Assembly: GCF_016132445.1 (NCBI RefSeq)
Contig: NZ_CP046056.1
Location: 558,001 to 622,000, forward strand
Length of the DNA: 64,000 nt
Direction of reading: 5' to 3'
DNA from: Venatoribacter cucullus
Lineage (GTDB): Bacteria; Pseudomonadota; Gammaproteobacteria; Pseudomonadales; Oceanobacteraceae
Made by a program: the position numbers and the translations under genes. This document shows, one piece after another, positions 30,414 through 39,219 of the stretch. Position 1 is the stretch's first letter. Each line of letters begins with the position of its first letter. The notes beneath the pieces were generated by a model, which was given only the letters and a program-made list of their open reading frames with translations, did not search any database and was not told where the DNA came from.

Positions 30414-31394
30414 TTAGTTCAGGGTGGTCAGCAGGCTGGTGGCGGCGCGCCGGCCACTCAGCCACGCACCTTCCAGGCTGGGGCTGTGGCACCAGTCACC
30501 ACAGACGGCCAGATTATGCTGCAGGTCGGTTAAGGCGCCCAGTGTAAGAGCTTTGGCCGGAATTGCGTAGAGCCAGCGGTGCAGCCACAGGTTGGCGGCC
30601 ACGCGCAGGTCGGCACCACTGAGGTCGGTAAAGGCTTCCAGCAGCTGTTGCTGCACCTGTTCGCGCGGGCTGTCAGCATGCTGGCGGCTCCAGTCGTGGC
30701 CGGCCTGAATCACCCAGGCTTCGCCGGCGTCGCGGCCGGGTTTGCTGTTGTTGCGGGCGATAAAGCCCAGTGGCCCTTCTTTTACAAAGACCATATCCGG
30801 CAGGTTCAGCCGCTGCGGCAGGGTCAGCAGTAATGTCCAGCAGGGCAGCATATCCACCTGTTCGCACTGTTGCTGCAGGCCGGGGCTTGAAGCCAGCAGC
30901 GGGGCGGCCTGTTGCGGCGGGGTGTTAATAATCAGCCCGGCGAACGGGCCGAAGTCGCGTTCGTCGTCGCTGCGCAGATGCCAGCCATCGGCCTGGTTGG
31001 CGGCGCTGATAATACGGGTGCTGTCGATAAACGGGTGGGCGCTGCTCAGTAGTTGGCGGCTGAGGCCGGTCATGCGCGGCATTCCCACAAAACGTTCGAT
31101 ATTGTCTCCGGTAGGCCGCAGCTGACCTTGCCGCCATTCGTGCGGCTCAGCTTGCCAGCGGGCAATCCAGCCCCTTTGTTGCCAGGTCTGCAGTTGACCC
31201 GCAAATTCAGGGCTGTGAGCACGCATAAACTGTGCCCCCATATCCCAGCTGGCATCGCCGACTTTCTTGGTGGCCATGCGGCCACCTGAGCCGCGACTCT
31301 TATCGAATAACGTGATCTGGTGTCCCGCAGCTGCTAGCACGTGCAGGGCACTCAGCCCGGCCATGCCGGCGCCGATGATCGCAATCTCCGCCAT
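30414..31394 (-). CDS. NAD/FAD-dependent oxidoreductase (renalase-like, COG3380 type)
   Basis: 326 residues beginning with a flavin motif, IAIIGAGMAGLSALHVLAAAG, an acidic/basic ribose contact LFDKSRGSGGRMATKK, and a C-terminal flavin segment AVCGDWCHSPSLEGAWLSG. The family is related to renalase-like oxidases; its bacterial substrates are poorly known. The ATG at 31394 gives the normal short N-terminus; the longer frame runs into the promoter boxes. Divergent from the acyl-CoA dehydrogenase and preceded by the same TGTACA/TGTATA motif as the photolyase operon, so probably part of the same light or redox regulon. Confidence 0.85.
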   Translation of the reverse strand: MAEIAIIGAGMAGLSALHVLAAAGHQITLFDKSRGSGGRMATKKVGDASWDMGAQFMRAHSPEFAGQLQTWQQRGWIARWQAEPHEWRQGQLRPTGDNIERFVGMPRMTGLSRQLLSSAHPFIDSTRIISAANQADGWHLRSDDERDFGPFAGLIINTPPQQAAPLLASSPGLQQQCEQVDMLPCWTLLLTLPQRLNLPDMVFVKEGPLGFIARNNSKPGRDAGEAWVIQAGHDWSRQHADSPREQVQQQLLEAFTDLSGADLRVAANLWLHRWLYAIPAKALTLGALTDLQHNLAVCGDWCHSPSLEGAWLSGRRAATSLLTTLN

Positions 31395-31420
31395 AAAAAA
31401 ATTCTCTGCCTGAAAAAAGT

Positions 31421-31515
31421 TGTACAACTTTCGCCATTGTACATAAAATTGTTGTGATGTATAAGTATTGTATAGATAACGGCAAGTCAGACTTGCCTGT
31501 TTGTTGTTGTGTACA
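31421..31515. promoter_or_regulatory. Divergent promoter region with repeated TGTACA/TGTATA boxes
   Basis: TGTACA at 31421-31426, 31438-31443 and 31510-31515; TGTATA at 31458-31463 and 31469-31474. The pair at 31438 and 31458 has the same 20-bp start-to-start spacing as at 29326/29346. On the plus strand TTGTAC (31437-31442) and TATAAG (31460-31465), 17 bp apart, could be the -35/-10 of the acyl-CoA dehydrogenase gene, overlapped by the boxes. Confidence 0.55.
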
Positions 31516-31554
31516 ACCAGCCGCTGCGCGGCTTATTTAACCGAGGAACTTTCC

Positions 31555-33324
31555 ATGAGCTATCAGGCACCGCTGCGCGAAATGCAATTCGTTCTGTACG
31601 AACTGCTGAAAGGTGATGAAATTCTGCCTTCTCTGCCCGGCTTTGAAGACGCCACCCGTGAGATTATGGATGCCATGCTCACCGAGGGCGCCAAACTGGC
31701 CCAGAACGTGATTGCCCCCACCAACGTACCCGGCGACCGTGAAGGCTGTGTGTATGATCCGGTGGCCAAAACCGTAAAAACCCCGACCGGTTTTAAAGAA
31801 GCCTATCAGCAGTTTGCTGAAGCTGGCTGGACAGCGCTGTCGGCGCCGGTGGAATACGGTGGTCAGGGCCTGCCGCACACGCTGAATACTCTGGCCGAAG
31901 AAATGATGTGCTCGGCCAACCTGTCGCTGGGCATGTATCCGGGTCTGACCCATGGCGCCGTCAATGCGCTGACCAGCTACGGTACCGATGAGCAGAAAAA
32001 CTACTACCTGCCGAAACTGATCAGCGGTGAATGGACCGGTACCATGTGTCTGACTGAGCCGCAGTGTGGTACTGACCTGGCGCTGATCCGCACCAAGGCG
32101 GAACCGCAGGCGGATGGTACTTATGCCATTACCGGCACCAAAATCTGGATCACCGGTGGTGAACACGATCTGGTAGATAACATTGTGCATCTGGTGCTGG
32201 CCAAACTGCCGGACGCGCCGGGTGGTTCCAAAGGTATTTCCCTGTTTCTGGTGCCGAAAGTGCTGCCGGACGGTAGCCGTAACACCGCCTTCTGTGGTGG
32301 TCTGGAACACAAAATGGGTATCAAAGGTTCCGCCACCTGTGTGATGAACTTTGAAGGCGCCAAGGGCACGTTAATTGGTGAGCCGCACAAAGGTCTGCAG
32401 GCCATGTTCGTAATGATGAACAGTGCCCGTCTGATGGTGGGAACCCAGGGGCTTGGTTTGGGCGAAATTGCTTATCAGGTATCGCTGGGCTTTGCCAAAG
32501 AGCGTCTGCAGAGCCGTTCGCTGAATGGCCCGCAGGCGCCGGATAAACCGGCTGACCCGATTATCGTGCACCCGGATGTCCGCCGTATGCTGCTGCGCCA
32601 GAAAGCCACCATCGAAGGGGCGCGCGCCATGGCGTACTTTGCAGCGCTGAATCTGGATATTGCCCATAAAGCGGAAGATGCTGACACCCGTGAGCGGGCG
32701 GACGATATGGTGCAGCTGCTGACGCCGGTGGTGAAAGCCTTCCTCACTGACGAAGGTTTTTTCTGCGCCAATGACGGTCTGCAGCTGATGGGCGGTTCTG
32801 GTTTTACTCAGGACTGGCCGCTGGAGCAGTACGTCCGTGATGCCCGCATCACCCGTATTTATGAAGGCACCAACGGCATTCAGGCGCTGGATCTGGTGGG
32901 ACGGAAAATGGGTCTGAACGGTGGCCGTTCGGTGAAACGCTTCTTCGGCATGCTGGAAAGCTACCTGAAGGACAACGCCGATGCGCCTTTTGCTGCGCAT
33001 GTAAAAGATGCGCTGGCTAAACTGCAGAAAGCGACCCTGTGGCTGATGCAGAACGGCATGGCCGATCGTGAGCAGGCCGGTGCGGCAGCAACGCCTTACC
33101 TGCGTTTGTTTGCCCTCACCACCGTGGCTTACTTCTGGAGCCGTATGGCGCAGATCGCTCAGCAGCAGCTGGCGGCCGGTACCAGCGAAACGGAGTACTA
33201 TGATGCCAAGGTGAAAACCGCGCAGTTCTACATGGAAAAAATTCTGCCGCAGGTAAATGGTCTGCTGACAGACATTGAAGCGGGTAAAGACAGCCTGATG
33301 CAGCTTAGCGTCAGCCAGTTCTGA
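31555..33324 (+). CDS. Acyl-CoA dehydrogenase
   Basis: 589 residues, the long FadE-like subgroup with an extra C-terminal domain. Signatures: GWTALSAPVEYGGQGLPHT, GEWTGTMCLTEPQCGTDL, GTKIWITGGEHD, and DARITRIYEGTNGIQALDLVGRK, which holds the catalytic glutamate region. It catalyses the first oxidation of fatty acyl-CoA, passing electrons to ETF. The ATG at 31555 follows GAGGAA. Divergent from the renalase-like flavoprotein and downstream of TGTACA boxes, which may tie fatty-acid oxidation to the lipid-damage response. Confidence 0.92.
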   Translation: MSYQAPLREMQFVLYELLKGDEILPSLPGFEDATREIMDAMLTEGAKLAQNVIAPTNVPGDREGCVYDPVAKTVKTPTGFKEAYQQFAEAGWTALSAPVEYGGQGLPHTLNTLAEEMMCSANLSLGMYPGLTHGAVNALTSYGTDEQKNYYLPKLISGEWTGTMCLTEPQCGTDLALIRTKAEPQADGTYAITGTKIWITGGEHDLVDNIVHLVLAKLPDAPGGSKGISLFLVPKVLPDGSRNTAFCGGLEHKMGIKGSATCVMNFEGAKGTLIGEPHKGLQAMFVMMNSARLMVGTQGLGLGEIAYQVSLGFAKERLQSRSLNGPQAPDKPADPIIVHPDVRRMLLRQKATIEGARAMAYFAALNLDIAHKAEDADTRERADDMVQLLTPVVKAFLTDEGFFCANDGLQLMGGSGFTQDWPLEQYVRDARITRIYEGTNGIQALDLVGRKMGLNGGRSVKRFFGMLESYLKDNADAPFAAHVKDALAKLQKATLWLMQNGMADREQAGAAATPYLRLFALTTVAYFWSRMAQIAQQQLAAGTSETEYYDAKVKTAQFYMEKILPQVNGLLTDIEAGKDSLMQLSVSQF

Positions 33325-33369
33325 GCCGTTTAACCAAAAGCGTCGCCAGCCGGCGGCAGGAGTGATGGT

Positions 33370-34275
33370 ATGAGTGATGCGATCCTGATTACCGGAGGAA
33401 CCGGGTTCATTGGCCAGATGCTGGTTGATCGCTGGCTGGCCGCTGGCCATCGCATTACCGTGCTGTCACGCCGGTCGGCCTGGGTGGCGCAACGTTGGCT
33501 GGGGCGGGTGCAGGCGGTCAGCAGTTTTGATGAGCTGTCAGGCCGGTTTGATGTGGTGGTTAATCTGGCCGGTGAGGGCATTGCCGACCGCCGCTGGAGT
33601 GCTGCCCGCAAACAAGCCTTGCGCCACAGTCGTATTGATCTGACTCACAATCTGGTTGCCTGGGCCAGCCGTACCGGCCAGCGCTTCCGCGCTGTGCTCA
33701 GCGGTTCCGCCATCGGTTACTACGGCAGTTTTGCCGGACTGGATGCTTACCCGCTGCACGAACAGGACAGTGCCGGACAGGATTTTGCCGCGCGTTTGTG
33801 TGCCGACTGGGAAGACGCTGCGCAACCGCTGGCGGCCTTAAGTGAGCGCTTGCTTGTCTTGCGCACCGGTGTGGTGCTGGGCCAACAGGGCGGTATGCTC
33901 AAGCGCCTGCGCCTGCCGTTTTCACTGGGGCTGGGTGGGGTAATCGGTGATGGTGAACAGGTTTTGTCCTGGATTCATGCCGATGACTACTGTAACGCAG
34001 TCGATTTTCTGCTGCAGTCCGATATAACCGGGCCGGTCAACATGACGGCTCCGCATCCGGCTAGCAATCGTGACTTTACTCATACGCTGGCACAAACGCT
34101 GCGTCGTCCGGCGCTGGCACCGTTGCCCGCCTTTGCCGCTAAGCTGTTGTTCGGTGAAATGAGTGATTTGTTGCTAAAGGGACAGCGGGTGCTGCCGTTA
34201 CAGTTGCAGGAGCAGGGGTTTGAGTTTGCCTATCCGCAATTGGCGCCGGCGTTACAGCAGCTGTTCAGCCGCTGA
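33370..34275 (+). CDS. TIGR01777-family epimerase (YfcH-like)
   Basis: 301 residues. Extended SDR with N-terminal ILITGGTGFIGQMLVDRWLAAG, the family motif VVNLAGEGIADRRWSAARKQAL, and SGSAIGYYG as catalytic Tyr region; the C-terminal DUF1731-like tail contains LLLKGQRVLPLQLQEQGFEF. Function unknown in bacteria. It follows the acyl-CoA dehydrogenase by 45 bp on the same strand and may be cotranscribed. Confidence 0.9.
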   Translation: MSDAILITGGTGFIGQMLVDRWLAAGHRITVLSRRSAWVAQRWLGRVQAVSSFDELSGRFDVVVNLAGEGIADRRWSAARKQALRHSRIDLTHNLVAWASRTGQRFRAVLSGSAIGYYGSFAGLDAYPLHEQDSAGQDFAARLCADWEDAAQPLAALSERLLVLRTGVVLGQQGGMLKRLRLPFSLGLGGVIGDGEQVLSWIHADDYCNAVDFLLQSDITGPVNMTAPHPASNRDFTHTLAQTLRRPALAPLPAFAAKLLFGEMSDLLLKGQRVLPLQLQEQGFEFAYPQLAPALQQLFSR

Positions 34276-34455
34276 TTTTTTGACGCAGAGTTGCTACTGT
34301 GCCGATTTTTCAGGGGCTTCAGTCGTTGGCATTTCTGACTGAAAAATGACAATGCTGCCTTATGTGTAGCATTCTGTTATTGCTTGTTGCGCTCGTCTTA
34401 TTCCCGGTCTACACCTATCCCTATTCAGGCCATTTGCACACAGGTTTGCCTATTC

Positions 34456-34785
34456 ATGAGCACCAGTCGCCAGACCCTTGACCAATACCTTTACGAGTTC
34501 GATCAGGGCTATGAAGTCAGCTACGTTAATTACAGCCGCGCCAGCGAGCTGGCCGATGCCCAGCTGATTATGACGCTGGAACGGGGTTGTGAGCGCAAAA
34601 CCTTTGCCTTTACTCAGCCGCAATTCTGCGATGTGGATAAAAACCTGGTCGCCAGTCACGGGGTTTATATTGCCTCGCTGAAAAGTTCGCCGTTGTCTCC
34701 GGTGCGGGTGGAAGTGGGCGATGTTGAAGGCGGTTTTGCTTACTTCACGGCCCGTACGGTACGCAACATTACTCCCACGGCCTGA
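34456..34785 (+). CDS. Hypothetical protein
   Basis: 109 residues from the ATG at 34456 (MSTSRQTLDQYLYEFDQG). Soluble, acidic N-terminus, with a beta-like ending (SPVRVEVGDVEGGFAYFTARTVRNI). No recognised family. The ribosome site is weak (AGG 12 bases upstream). A hairpin CAGCGCC-TTCAGT-GGCGCTG at 34829-34848 follows 43 bp downstream and may end its transcript before modA. Confidence 0.5.
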   Translation: MSTSRQTLDQYLYEFDQGYEVSYVNYSRASELADAQLIMTLERGCERKTFAFTQPQFCDVDKNLVASHGVYIASLKSSPLSPVRVEVGDVEGGFAYFTARTVRNITPTA

Positions 34786-34899
34786 TTCTCAAATCCAACC
34801 CGGCAATTTAACCCCGATGGGATATTTCCAGCGCCTTCAGTGGCGCTGATTCTGTCTGTTCTTTCATGCTATTGTCCGGCCCTGATCCGGAGCCTGTGC

Positions 34900-35640
34900 A
34901 TGAAATTTCCTCTTATTAATCTGTCTTTGTTGTTACTGCTGGCGTTACCCGTACGTGCCGATGTGCTGGTGGCGGTGGCGTCTAATTTTACCGCGCCGGC
35001 GCAGGCCATTGCTGCCGCTTTTGAGCAACAGACAGGGCAGCGGGTACGGCTGGCCTTTGGCGCTTCCGGCAAACTGACCGCCCAGATTGTACAGGGCGCT
35101 CCTTTTGAGATTTTCTTATCGGCTGACCAGGCCAAGCCTGAATTATTGGTCGCACAGGGGCAGGCCGTTGCTGCCAGTCGTTTTACTTACGCCATGGGCA
35201 AACTGGTGTTGTGGACGGTGCAGGACGGTGTCGAACCCTATCAGCAATTAACGCAAAACTATTCAGCCAGGCTGGCGCTGGCCGACCCGCGTCTGGCGCC
35301 TTACGGCGTGGCCGCTCAGCAAACGCTCAGTTCTTTGAACTTGCTGGAATCTACACGCCGCCAATGGGTGATGGGTGAGAATATTTCCCAGACCTGGCAA
35401 TTTGTCGCCACTGGTAATGCGCCGCTGGGGTTGGTGGCCTTGTCGCAGGTGATGGAAAACGGCCAGATCGTGCGCGGCAGTGGCTGGGTAGTACCACAGG
35501 CATTGTATCAGCCGATTCATCAGGATGCGGTCTTGCTGAAAAAAGGCGCACAGAATCCGGCGGCGCAGGCTTTTCTGCGGTATTTGCAGCAGCCGCAAGC
35601 GCAAGCCATTATGCAGCGCTTTGGTTATGGCATTGAATAA
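34900..35640 (+). CDS. modA: Molybdate ABC transporter substrate-binding protein
   Basis: 246 residues with a signal peptide (ending LPVRA) and mature start DVLVAVASNFTAPAQAIAAAFEQQTG, a ModA signature; later LAFGASGKLTAQIVQGAPFEIFLSAD in which the Ser/Ala residues bind oxyanion. Binds molybdate or tungstate in the periplasm. CGGAG precedes the ATG. First gene of modABC. No ModE-type operator was recognised upstream. Confidence 0.93.
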   Translation: MKFPLINLSLLLLLALPVRADVLVAVASNFTAPAQAIAAAFEQQTGQRVRLAFGASGKLTAQIVQGAPFEIFLSADQAKPELLVAQGQAVAASRFTYAMGKLVLWTVQDGVEPYQQLTQNYSARLALADPRLAPYGVAAQQTLSSLNLLESTRRQWVMGENISQTWQFVATGNAPLGLVALSQVMENGQIVRGSGWVVPQALYQPIHQDAVLLKKGAQNPAAQAFLRYLQQPQAQAIMQRFGYGIE

Positions 35641-35652
35641 AGGAACGCTCAT

Positions 35653-36354
35653 TTGGATTGGTTGCTGAGTGCCGATGACTGGCAGGCCATTGGCTTAACG
35701 CTGAGGCTGGCGGCATTGGTCACGCTGTTATTGTTGCTGCTCGGTACGCCGCTGGCCTGGTGGCTGGCGCGCACGCGTTCTGTTTTTCGTGGCCCGGTGT
35801 CGGCGCTGGTGGCATTGCCGCTGGTGCTGCCACCGACCGTCCTTGGTTTTTATTTATTACTTGCCATGGGGCCCAATGGGCCACTGGGTGCGGTTACTCA
35901 GGCGCTGGGCATTGGCTTATTACCCTTTACCTTTTCCGGCCTGGTAGTGGCTTCGCTGCTGTATTCGCTGCCCTTTGTGGTGCAACCCATTCAGAACGCC
36001 ATCGAGGCCATGGGCGAGCGCCCACTGGAAGCCGCTGCCACACTCGGCGCCGGGCCACTGGACCGCTTTTTTACCGTGGTGTTGCCGCAGGCTAAGCCGG
36101 GCATCTTAACCGCTGCGGTATTGGGCTTTGCGCATACCATCGGCGAGTTCGGGGTGGTGCTTATGATGGGCGGCAATATTCCCGGCGAAACCCGCCTGAT
36201 TGCGGTGCAGATATACAACCATGTGGAGGCGCTGGATTACGCCAGTGCGCACCGGTTATCGCTGCTGATGCTGACCTTTTCTTTTGTGGTGTTGTTGCTG
36301 ATGTACAGCCTGAACCGTCATAGCCGGCTTAATTTCTCGGTGGGGCGGCGATGA
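35653..36354 (+). CDS. modB: Molybdate ABC transporter permease
   Basis: 233 residues with about five membrane spans and the binding-protein-dependent permease loop [26 protein letters not shown]. ModB signature: [15 protein letters not shown]. The start is TTG, supported by AAAGGAA about 9 bases upstream and by the 12-bp distance from modA. It overlaps modC by 4 bp. Confidence 0.93.
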   Translation: MDWLLSADDWQAIGLTLRLAALVTLLLLLLGTPLAWWLARTRSVFRGPVSALVALPLVLPPTVLGFYLLLAMGPNGPLGAVTQALGIGLLPFTFSGLVVASLLYSLPFVVQPIQNAIEAMGERPLEAAATLGAGPLDRFFTVVLPQAKPGILTAAVLGFAHTIGEFGVVLMMGGNIPGETRLIAVQIYNHVEALDYASAHRLSLLMLTFSFVVLLLMYSLNRHSRLNFSVGRR

Positions 36355-37418
36355 GTCAGTACTTACAGATTCAGCTCGATGGTCATTTAGGCGATTTTCA
36401 CCTGCAGCTGCAAACCCGCTTACCGGCGACGGGGGTGACGGCTGTTTTCGGACCGTCCGGGTGTGGCAAAAGCACCTTATTACGCAGCATTGCCGGCCTG
36501 AATCACATGGGAACCGTGCAGTTTGGCGACCAGATGTGGAGTGATCAGCGCACCTTCGTGCCACCGGAGCGCCGGCCGCTGGCCATGGTGTTTCAGGATG
36601 CTGGTCTGCTCTCCCATCTGACCGTGCAGGGCAATCTGGATTACGGTCTGAAGCGGGCAGCACGGCGCGGCTTAACGCCCATGAATGCCCAGCAATGCCA
36701 TGACGTCTTAGCCTTGCTGGACGTATTGCCGTTACTGAAGCGGTCGGTACAGGCGCTGTCGGGTGGCGAGCGACAGCGGGTGGCATTGGCGCGAGCCCTG
36801 ATCATTAACCCACCTTTGCTGATGCTGGACGAGCCATTGTCGGCACTGGATACGCGGCGTAAACAGGAGGTTTTGCCTTACTTGCGCCGTATCCGGGAGG
36901 TGTATCAGGGCTGTCTGTTGTACGTCAGTCATGCTCTGGATGAAGTCATTGCGCTGGCCGATCAGCTGCTGGTTCTGGATAACGGCCGTTTGCAGGCACA
37001 GGGGAGTTTGGCGGAGGTGCTGCCGGTACTGAATCTGGGCGATGACACCAGCAGCGTGCTGAATGGACAGGTAGTGGACGTCGCGGCGGATGGACTGGCA
37101 AAACTGCAGGTCGCCGAGGGCGTTGCCTTTTGGTTGCCGGCCACCGGGGTTACGCAGGGTGACCACTGTCGCCTGCGCGTATTGGCCCGCGACGTCAGTA
37201 TCAGTCTCAGCCGTGCGACCGACAGCAGCATTCTCAATATTGTGCCGGCCCGCATTCAGTTACTCACCGATACCGGCAGCGCCTGTCGGGTGCAGTTACA
37301 GCTGAACGGTGGGCAGATATTACTGGCGCAACTCACCCATCGTTCAGCAGCCCAACTGCAATTGCAGCCGGGCATGGATGTATGGGCACAGGTGAAGTCC
37401 GTTGCGCTGAGTCAGTAA
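36351..37418 (+). CDS. modC: Molybdate ABC transporter ATP-binding protein
   Basis: 355 residues. Walker [10 protein letters not shown] near 34-42, signature [15 protein letters not shown], Walker [13 protein letters not shown], and a C-terminal Mop/TOBE oxyanion-sensing domain from about 290 ([19 protein letters not shown]). Energises molybdate import and can feed back on activity through the Mop domain. ATGA overlap with modB. Confidence 0.95.
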   Translation: MSQYLQIQLDGHLGDFHLQLQTRLPATGVTAVFGPSGCGKSTLLRSIAGLNHMGTVQFGDQMWSDQRTFVPPERRPLAMVFQDAGLLSHLTVQGNLDYGLKRAARRGLTPMNAQQCHDVLALLDVLPLLKRSVQALSGGERQRVALARALIINPPLLMLDEPLSALDTRRKQEVLPYLRRIREVYQGCLLYVSHALDEVIALADQLLVLDNGRLQAQGSLAEVLPVLNLGDDTSSVLNGQVVDVAADGLAKLQVAEGVAFWLPATGVTQGDHCRLRVLARDVSISLSRATDSSILNIVPARIQLLTDTGSACRVQLQLNGGQILLAQLTHRSAAQLQLQPGMDVWAQVKSVALSQ

Positions 37419-37477
37419 AAACCATCGGCACGGTCTTATTCCGGCCACAGCTCTGGCTGCTGTATTCCAGCTCGTTT

Positions 37478-37510
37478 ACTCTCTGTGCATTCTTTTTTCA
37501 GACAGAGAGT
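37478..37510 (+). promoter_or_regulatory. Hairpin sequestering the ribosome site of the next gene
   Basis: ACTCTCTGT (37478-37486) and ACAGAGAGT (37502-37510) are perfect inverted repeats around a 15-base loop. The 3' arm contains the GAGAG Shine-Dalgarno just upstream of the ATG at 37515, so the mRNA hairpin would hide the ribosome site. No T-run follows, which argues against a terminator. Confidence 0.5.
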
Positions 37511-37514
37511 GGTT

Positions 37515-38999
37515 ATGGTTGATCAGGTGTTTGTGATTGCCGCTTACGGCATCAATATTGTGCTGGGGTTACTGGCGCTGGTGTTTCTGGGGTTGCTGCT
37601 GTGGGTAGTGGTGGCGTACCGGGTGGATGTGCGGCAAACCCGCCATACCGTGCGGCGAAATTTTCCGGTGCTGGGGCGCTTTCGCTATTCGCTGGAACAT
37701 CTGGGCGAATTTTTCCGCCAGTATTTTTTTGCCATGGACCGCGAAGAAATGCCCTTCAACCGCGCTGAGCGCACCTGGGTGTACCGGGCGGCAAAAAAAC
37801 TGAACACCACCATCGCCTTTGGCTCTACCCGCCGGCTGGATATTCCCGGCACCATTTTGTTTGTGAACAGCCCTTTTCCGGCGCTGGAGCAGGACGCAGT
37901 GCCACCCCAGCCCGTCACCTTCGGCGAATACTGCCGTTCCCCTTACACCACGTCGGCGTTAATTAATATTTCCGGCATGAGCTATGGCGCGCTGTCAAAG
38001 CCGGCGGTACAGGCGTTGTCGAAAGGCGCGGCCATGGCCGGCTGCTGGATGAATACCGGCGAAGGTGGTTTGTCGCCTTATCATCTGGAAGGCGGCTGTG
38101 ACCTGGTGCTGCAGATTGGTACGGCGAAGTACGGCGTGCGCAATGAATTCGGCGAGCTGGATGAACAGCGCCTGCACGAAATCGCCGGCCATGAGCAGGT
38201 GCGCATGATTGAAATTAAACTCAGCCAGGGCGCCAAGCCGGGTAAGGGCGGTATTTTGCCTGGCGGTAAGGTGACGCCGGATATCGCTGCTATTCGTATG
38301 ATTCCGGTCGGAGAAGACTCCATCAGCCCCAATGGCCACCCGGAAATTCGCTCGGTAGAGGATTTGCTGGATATGGTGGCCAGGGTGCGCGCGGTTACGG
38401 GTAAGCCAACGGGCTTTAAAACTGTACTGGGCGGGGTGGAGTGGATTCAGGACTTATGTCGGGCCATTCAGGCCCGGGGGCCGGAAAGTGCCCCCGATTT
38501 TATTACCCTCGATGGCGCTGAGGGCGGTACCGGAGCGGCGCCGCAGGCGTTAATGGACTATATGGGCCTGCCGCTGACGCTGGCGTTGCCGATGCTGGTA
38601 GATGTGCTGGACGAATACAGCCTGCGTCCGCGCATTCGTGTCATTGCTTCCGGCAAACTGATTACCCCGGACCGGGTGGCCTGGGCTTTGTGTGCTGGCG
38701 CCGATATGGCGGTGACGGCGCGGGGCTTTATGTTTGCGCTGGGCTGTATTCAGGCGCTGCAGTGCAATAAGAACACCTGTCCGACCGGCATCACCACCCA
38801 CAATCCACAGCTGCAACGTGGGCTGGTGGAGGCCGACAAAGCCCAACGGGTGGCTAATTTTGTTCAGACCATGGTGCAGGAAGTGGGGGTGATTGCGCAT
38901 TCCTGTGGTGTGCATGAGCCACGCAAGCTGGGGCGCCAGCATGCCCGTATCGTGCAGCCGGATGGGGAGGCGCCGTTGTTGTCGCAACGCTATGGCTGA
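37515..38999 (+). CDS. FMN-binding glutamate synthase-like protein, membrane anchored
   Basis: 494 residues. One N-terminal membrane span (INIVLGLLALVFLGLLLWVVV) precedes a GltB central-type TIM barrel: SGMSYGALSKPAVQALS, EIKLSQGAKPGKGGILPG, LDGAEGGTGAAPQA, and the iron-sulfur cysteines GCIQALQCNKNTCPTGI. There is no N-terminal glutaminase domain and no GltD partner nearby, so it cannot be a complete glutamate synthase. The substrate is unknown. Single gene; start chosen at ATG with GAGAGTGG upstream. Confidence 0.85.
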   Translation: MVDQVFVIAAYGINIVLGLLALVFLGLLLWVVVAYRVDVRQTRHTVRRNFPVLGRFRYSLEHLGEFFRQYFFAMDREEMPFNRAERTWVYRAAKKLNTTIAFGSTRRLDIPGTILFVNSPFPALEQDAVPPQPVTFGEYCRSPYTTSALINISGMSYGALSKPAVQALSKGAAMAGCWMNTGEGGLSPYHLEGGCDLVLQIGTAKYGVRNEFGELDEQRLHEIAGHEQVRMIEIKLSQGAKPGKGGILPGGKVTPDIAAIRMIPVGEDSISPNGHPEIRSVEDLLDMVARVRAVTGKPTGFKTVLGGVEWIQDLCRAIQARGPESAPDFITLDGAEGGTGAAPQALMDYMGLPLTLALPMLVDVLDEYSLRPRIRVIASGKLITPDRVAWALCAGADMAVTARGFMFALGCIQALQCNKNTCPTGITTHNPQLQRGLVEADKAQRVANFVQTMVQEVGVIAHSCGVHEPRKLGRQHARIVQPDGEAPLLSQRYG

Positions 39000-39070
39000 C
39001 GCCGGAGTAATCGGTAGAAAGTCTTATATGCATTTCCTGAATTATGAGAATAATTACTGTGAATAGTATC

Positions 39071-39097
39071 CGGGCCGTAGTCATTGTGGCCCGTTTT
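39071..39097 (+). terminator. Probable terminator after the glutamate synthase-like gene
   Basis: Stem CGGGCC / GGCCCG with an 11-base loop followed by TTTT. It separates that gene from aceE. Confidence 0.5.
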
Positions 39098-39121
39098 GAT
39101 GTATTCATAGGATAAGGTGGT

Positions 39122-39184
39122 TCTGAATAGATCGGTCAGGATTATTGCCGGCACGGATTTATTCAGAGCGACCTTGGCTATACT
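39122..39184 (+). promoter_or_regulatory. aceE upstream inverted repeat and possible -10
   Basis: TCTGAATA (39122-39129) and TATTCAGA (39160-39167) form a perfect 8-bp inverted repeat with a 30-bp gap. TATACT at 39179-39184 resembles a -10, placing transcription start about 30 bp before the aceE ATG. This is not a PdhR box (AATTGGT...ACCAATT). Confidence 0.35.
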
Positions 39185-39219
39185 CATCCTCAAACACACA
39201 GGAATCAGGAAGCTCTGCA

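Noticed and set aside
34786-34899. ModE operator upstream of modA
   Set aside because: I looked for the ATCGNTATATA-N6-TATATAACGAT type palindrome and found only a GC-rich hairpin.
39000-39219. PdhR box upstream of aceE
   Set aside because: No AATTGGTnnnACCAATT-like sequence is present; the only symmetry is TCTGAATA/TATTCAGA with a wide gap.
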